64,000 bases of DNA from Phycisphaerales bacterium (GTDB lineage: Bacteria; Planctomycetota; Phycisphaerae; Phycisphaerales; SM1A02): NCBI GenBank assembly GCA_029245245.1, contig JAQWPT010000028.1, positions 1-64,000 of the forward strand. Direction: 5' to 3'. The notes below the pieces were generated by a model. The model was given only the letters and a program-made list of their open reading frames with translations, did not search any database and had not been told where the DNA came from. Below are positions 61,981-64,000 of this stretch, in pieces. Position 1 is the stretch's first letter. Each line of letters opens with the position of its first letter. The position numbers were made by a program, and so were the translations under genes.

Positions 61981-64000
61981 CTACTGGTACTTCACGAGCA
62001 GCCGCTCGAATGCGCGGCGGGTATCGACGCCTCCAAGCAACGGGTCCTGCTGCTGCAGGCGCCGGATGCGTGGAGCGATCTGATCGGTGTTTCGATCCAT
62101 CAGGTCGAGAATCTCCAGCATGCGAAGCTGGGAGATCCACCACCGCCGTGGATCCGATTCCACCCCCGCGGAAGCCAACCGCCGGTAGAGACTCATCGCC
62201 TCACCGAGACGTTCCGGCCCCCCCGCCGCCACGAGCGCCTCGCCCCGACCCGCAAGCAGTGAACCTGCGTTCGGATGCATGACCAGCAGGCGATCGTAGA
62301 TCACGATTGCGGCCTGGGGATCACTGCAGCGACGCCGGGCATCGGCAACGAGTGACCAGGCTGCAGCATCATCGACTTCCTGCAACTGCAGCCACTGCTC
62401 CAGGGCCTCAGCCAGCGGAAGCAGATCGCGTTGCAGTACCGCAGCATCGGGAATGGCCCCTTCCTCCCGGGCCGCCGCATCGAGACGAGACAACGCCGTA
62501 CGCAGCGCCGTCACCAGTGAGGAACCGCCGTCGGCGGAACCTCGCTTGGAAACCGCCACCGCAGCAGCAGCCAGTGCTCCCGCATCTCCCTGGGCGCTTC
62601 GAAGCATCAACTCGTCGTACCTGCCCTGCCCCGATGCATCGAGCTCGGCACGGACGATGCCCTCGATCACCGCCGACGCGTCCGAACTCCGCCCACCATC
62701 CAGGAGGAGCGCCGCGATGACCAGTCCGATCTCGCTGGAACGTGCCCCGCCCTGTTCCATCTGCAGCCGGCGCATGGTGGCCAGCGCGGACTCCGCGTCG
62801 CCCGTCGTACGGGCCTGGAGCCGAAGCACCTCGGCCAGTTCCATGATCGCGGCCAGCCGGGGTTCGACACCAGGGGTGATCGATTCAAGAAAGACGCGTG
62901 CCGCTTCAAGATCATCGTCCTGGCGGGCCACACGGGCCGCAGCAAGACGCCAGTCGTCGATGCCCTGGAGTTCCGGGTACTGCTCGCAGAGGAGTGCCAG
63001 TGCCGAGCGGGCCCGGGCGCGGGCCGCCGGGGACGATGCGGATTCACCCAGCAGCCGCATGGACAGCCGGGCCGCACGCTCACTGGCCAGGGCGCCTTCC
63101 ATGACACTGCCACCACTGGAGGCGGCCTCCAGGGCGATGTCGGCTGCACCGGGGAGCTGCCCCTGCATTTCAAGTTGTTCGCTCAGCAGCAGCATCGCCC
63201 GCACACGTGTTCGTGTTGACAGGCCCTCACGCCGAAGCAGGGACGTCAGCTCGCTGGAATCCGGCTGGCTCCGCATCTGCATGAGTACCAGTTCACCGGG
63301 CAGGTGCTCCGAATCGCCGCTCCCAACGGGCAGATCAAGCAGTCGCTGCTCGATGAAGGCCTCCACGATCGCGGGATCGACTCCCTCGGCCTCGAAGCTG
63401 CGGCCCATCTGCAACCACACCTCCACGGCTGCGGCTTCGTGCTCCAGTCGATTCGATGTTTCTGCCGCCTCCAGGTGCAACCGCGCCGACATGTCCGCAA
63501 TCAGGATCCGTTCGGGCCGCTCCCCGGGCTCGGTGTAGCGACGAGCAAGTGATTCCAGTCCCCGGATTCCCCGCTCCGGACCACCGGCGATGACACGATT
63601 CGAGACTCCACCAAGCCGGGCCGCCAGAAGATCACTGCGTGATGCGGCACTGTCGGTGGCCGCATCACGGAAGTGCGCCTCCGCGGCATCGAAGTGCCCC
63701 GAGTACGCCTCAGCGAGCCCATGCAGCCAGGCCGCCTTGACCCGAGCCGATCCATCCAGTTGTTCATGAAGATTGCCGAGTGCTTCAAGCGATTCCCCCA
63801 CCAGGCGTCGTCGCTCCTGCTCATCGGTCTCCATCACACCGGCATGCACGAGGGCCATGCTGCGCAGCAGCGGAAGCCTCCGGTCCCGATACGTCTCTCG
63901 CAACTCGACAAGCTGGTTCCGCTGCGCAGCGGTGCGCTTGGATGCAGGCGTCTTCTCCAGTTCCCAGATGGCCTTCTCGATCGCGATCTCGGCCCGGGTC
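61981..64000 (-). CDS. Large TPR-like protein (partial, runs off right edge)
   Basis: The open frame reaches the right edge (at least 672 residues, start outside). It is Ala/Leu/Arg-rich and helical, with repeats of TPR character (H-L-E-A-A-E-T-S-N-R-L-E-H-E-A and D-P-Q-A-A-I-V-I-Y-D-R-L-L-V-M-H-P). I cannot assign a function. It is convergent with the sigma factor gene, 13 bases away. Confidence 0.65.
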   Translation of the reverse strand, partial: TRAEIAIEKAIWELEKTPASKRTAAQRNQLVELRETYRDRRLPLLRSMALVHAGVMETDEQERRRLVGESLEALGNLHEQLDGSARVKAAWLHGLAEAYSGHFDAAEAHFRDAATDSAASRSDLLAARLGGVSNRVIAGGPERGIRGLESLARRYTEPGERPERILIADMSARLHLEAAETSNRLEHEAAAVEVWLQMGRSFEAEGVDPAIVEAFIEQRLLDLPVGSGDSEHLPGELVLMQMRSQPDSSELTSLLRREGLSTRTRVRAMLLLSEQLEMQGQLPGAADIALEAASSGGSVMEGALASERAARLSMRLLGESASSPAARARARSALALLCEQYPELQGIDDWRLAAARVARQDDDLEAARVFLESITPGVEPRLAAIMELAEVLRLQARTTGDAESALATMRRLQMEQGGARSSEIGLVIAALLLDGGRSSDASAVIEGIVRAELDASGQGRYDELMLRSAQGDAGALAAAAVAVSKRGSADGGSSLVTALRTALSRLDAAAREEGAIPDAAVLQRDLLPLAEALEQWLQLQEVDDAAAWSLVADARRRCSDPQAAIVIYDRLLVMHPNAGSLLAGRGEALVAAGGPERLGEAMSLYRRLASAGVESDPRRWWISQLRMLEILDLMDRNTDQIAPRIRRLQQQDPLLGGVDTRRAFERLLVKYQ

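Noticed and set aside
1-64000. CRISPR arrays, insertion sequences, integrases, rRNA
   Set aside because: No regularly spaced repeats, transposase motifs or conserved rRNA stretches were seen anywhere in the window.

Overview
The window looks like one contiguous stretch of a Phycisphaerae-type planctomycete chromosome. The reasons are high GC content, a sigma factor and Ser/Thr kinase pair of the planctomycete kind (kinase, one membrane span, WD40-like repeats, TPRs), several secreted proteins ending in dockerin-like calcium loops (G-D-x-N-x-D-G ... D-L-L), a eukaryote-like UDP-sugar pyrophosphorylase, and a complete Gram-negative outer-membrane toolkit (BamA, Skp, LpxA/C/D). I see no insertion sequence, prophage, CRISPR array, tRNA or rRNA. 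Assignment to a lineage is inference from gene content only.

Left part (1-15300). A secreted metal-binding-like protein (cut by the window edge) is coupled to a membrane-anchored protein of unknown function. Next come an A-type Fe-S carrier and, divergently, a SUF operon (sufB, sufC, sufD, sufS, a SufT-like DUF59 protein, a Rieske ferredoxin, and, unexpectedly, a sulfotransferase whose start overlaps the Rieske stop). An ECF sigma factor and a 1326-residue receptor-like kinase follow, then a small beta-helix/dockerin protein and an orphan DNA adenine methyltransferase.

Middle (15300-39400). A 426-base gene-free stretch carries a long palindrome and a textbook terminator. Then come a CBM9-like lipoprotein, moaA, a dockerin lipoprotein, and two secreted metalloproteases (astacin-like and reprolysin-like) that share a duplicated C-terminal beta-helix plus dockerin module. 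Next are a ureohydrolase, galE, a DUF368 membrane protein, and a long leftward series: phoU, UAP-type pyrophosphorylase, two DedA proteins, a nucleotide-kinase-like/deoxyribosyltransferase-like two-domain protein, truA, a secreted helical protein, bshB1 and dut. pdxJ and a Nudix gene run the other way, facing a phosphohexomutase and a QueD-like gene.

Right part (39400-64000). A type IV pilus / type II secretion block (PilT-like ATPase, PilC/GspF, three pilin-like proteins, one with EF-hand loops) reads leftward. A large secreted PQQ-propeller protein and an extremely acidic 88-residue protein read rightward. The envelope cluster reads leftward: bamA, skp, skp, lpxD, lpxC-fabZ fusion, lpxA. 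A second lpxD diverges from bamA. Then gcvT, a UvrB/C-motif protein, a primary-type sigma factor and a truncated TPR-like protein close the window. Several modules feed one job, building the envelope: the phosphohexomutase and UAP would supply UDP-GlcNAc, LpxA/C/D turn it into lipid A precursor, Skp/BamA install outer-membrane proteins, and DedA/DUF368 proteins probably recycle undecaprenyl phosphate.
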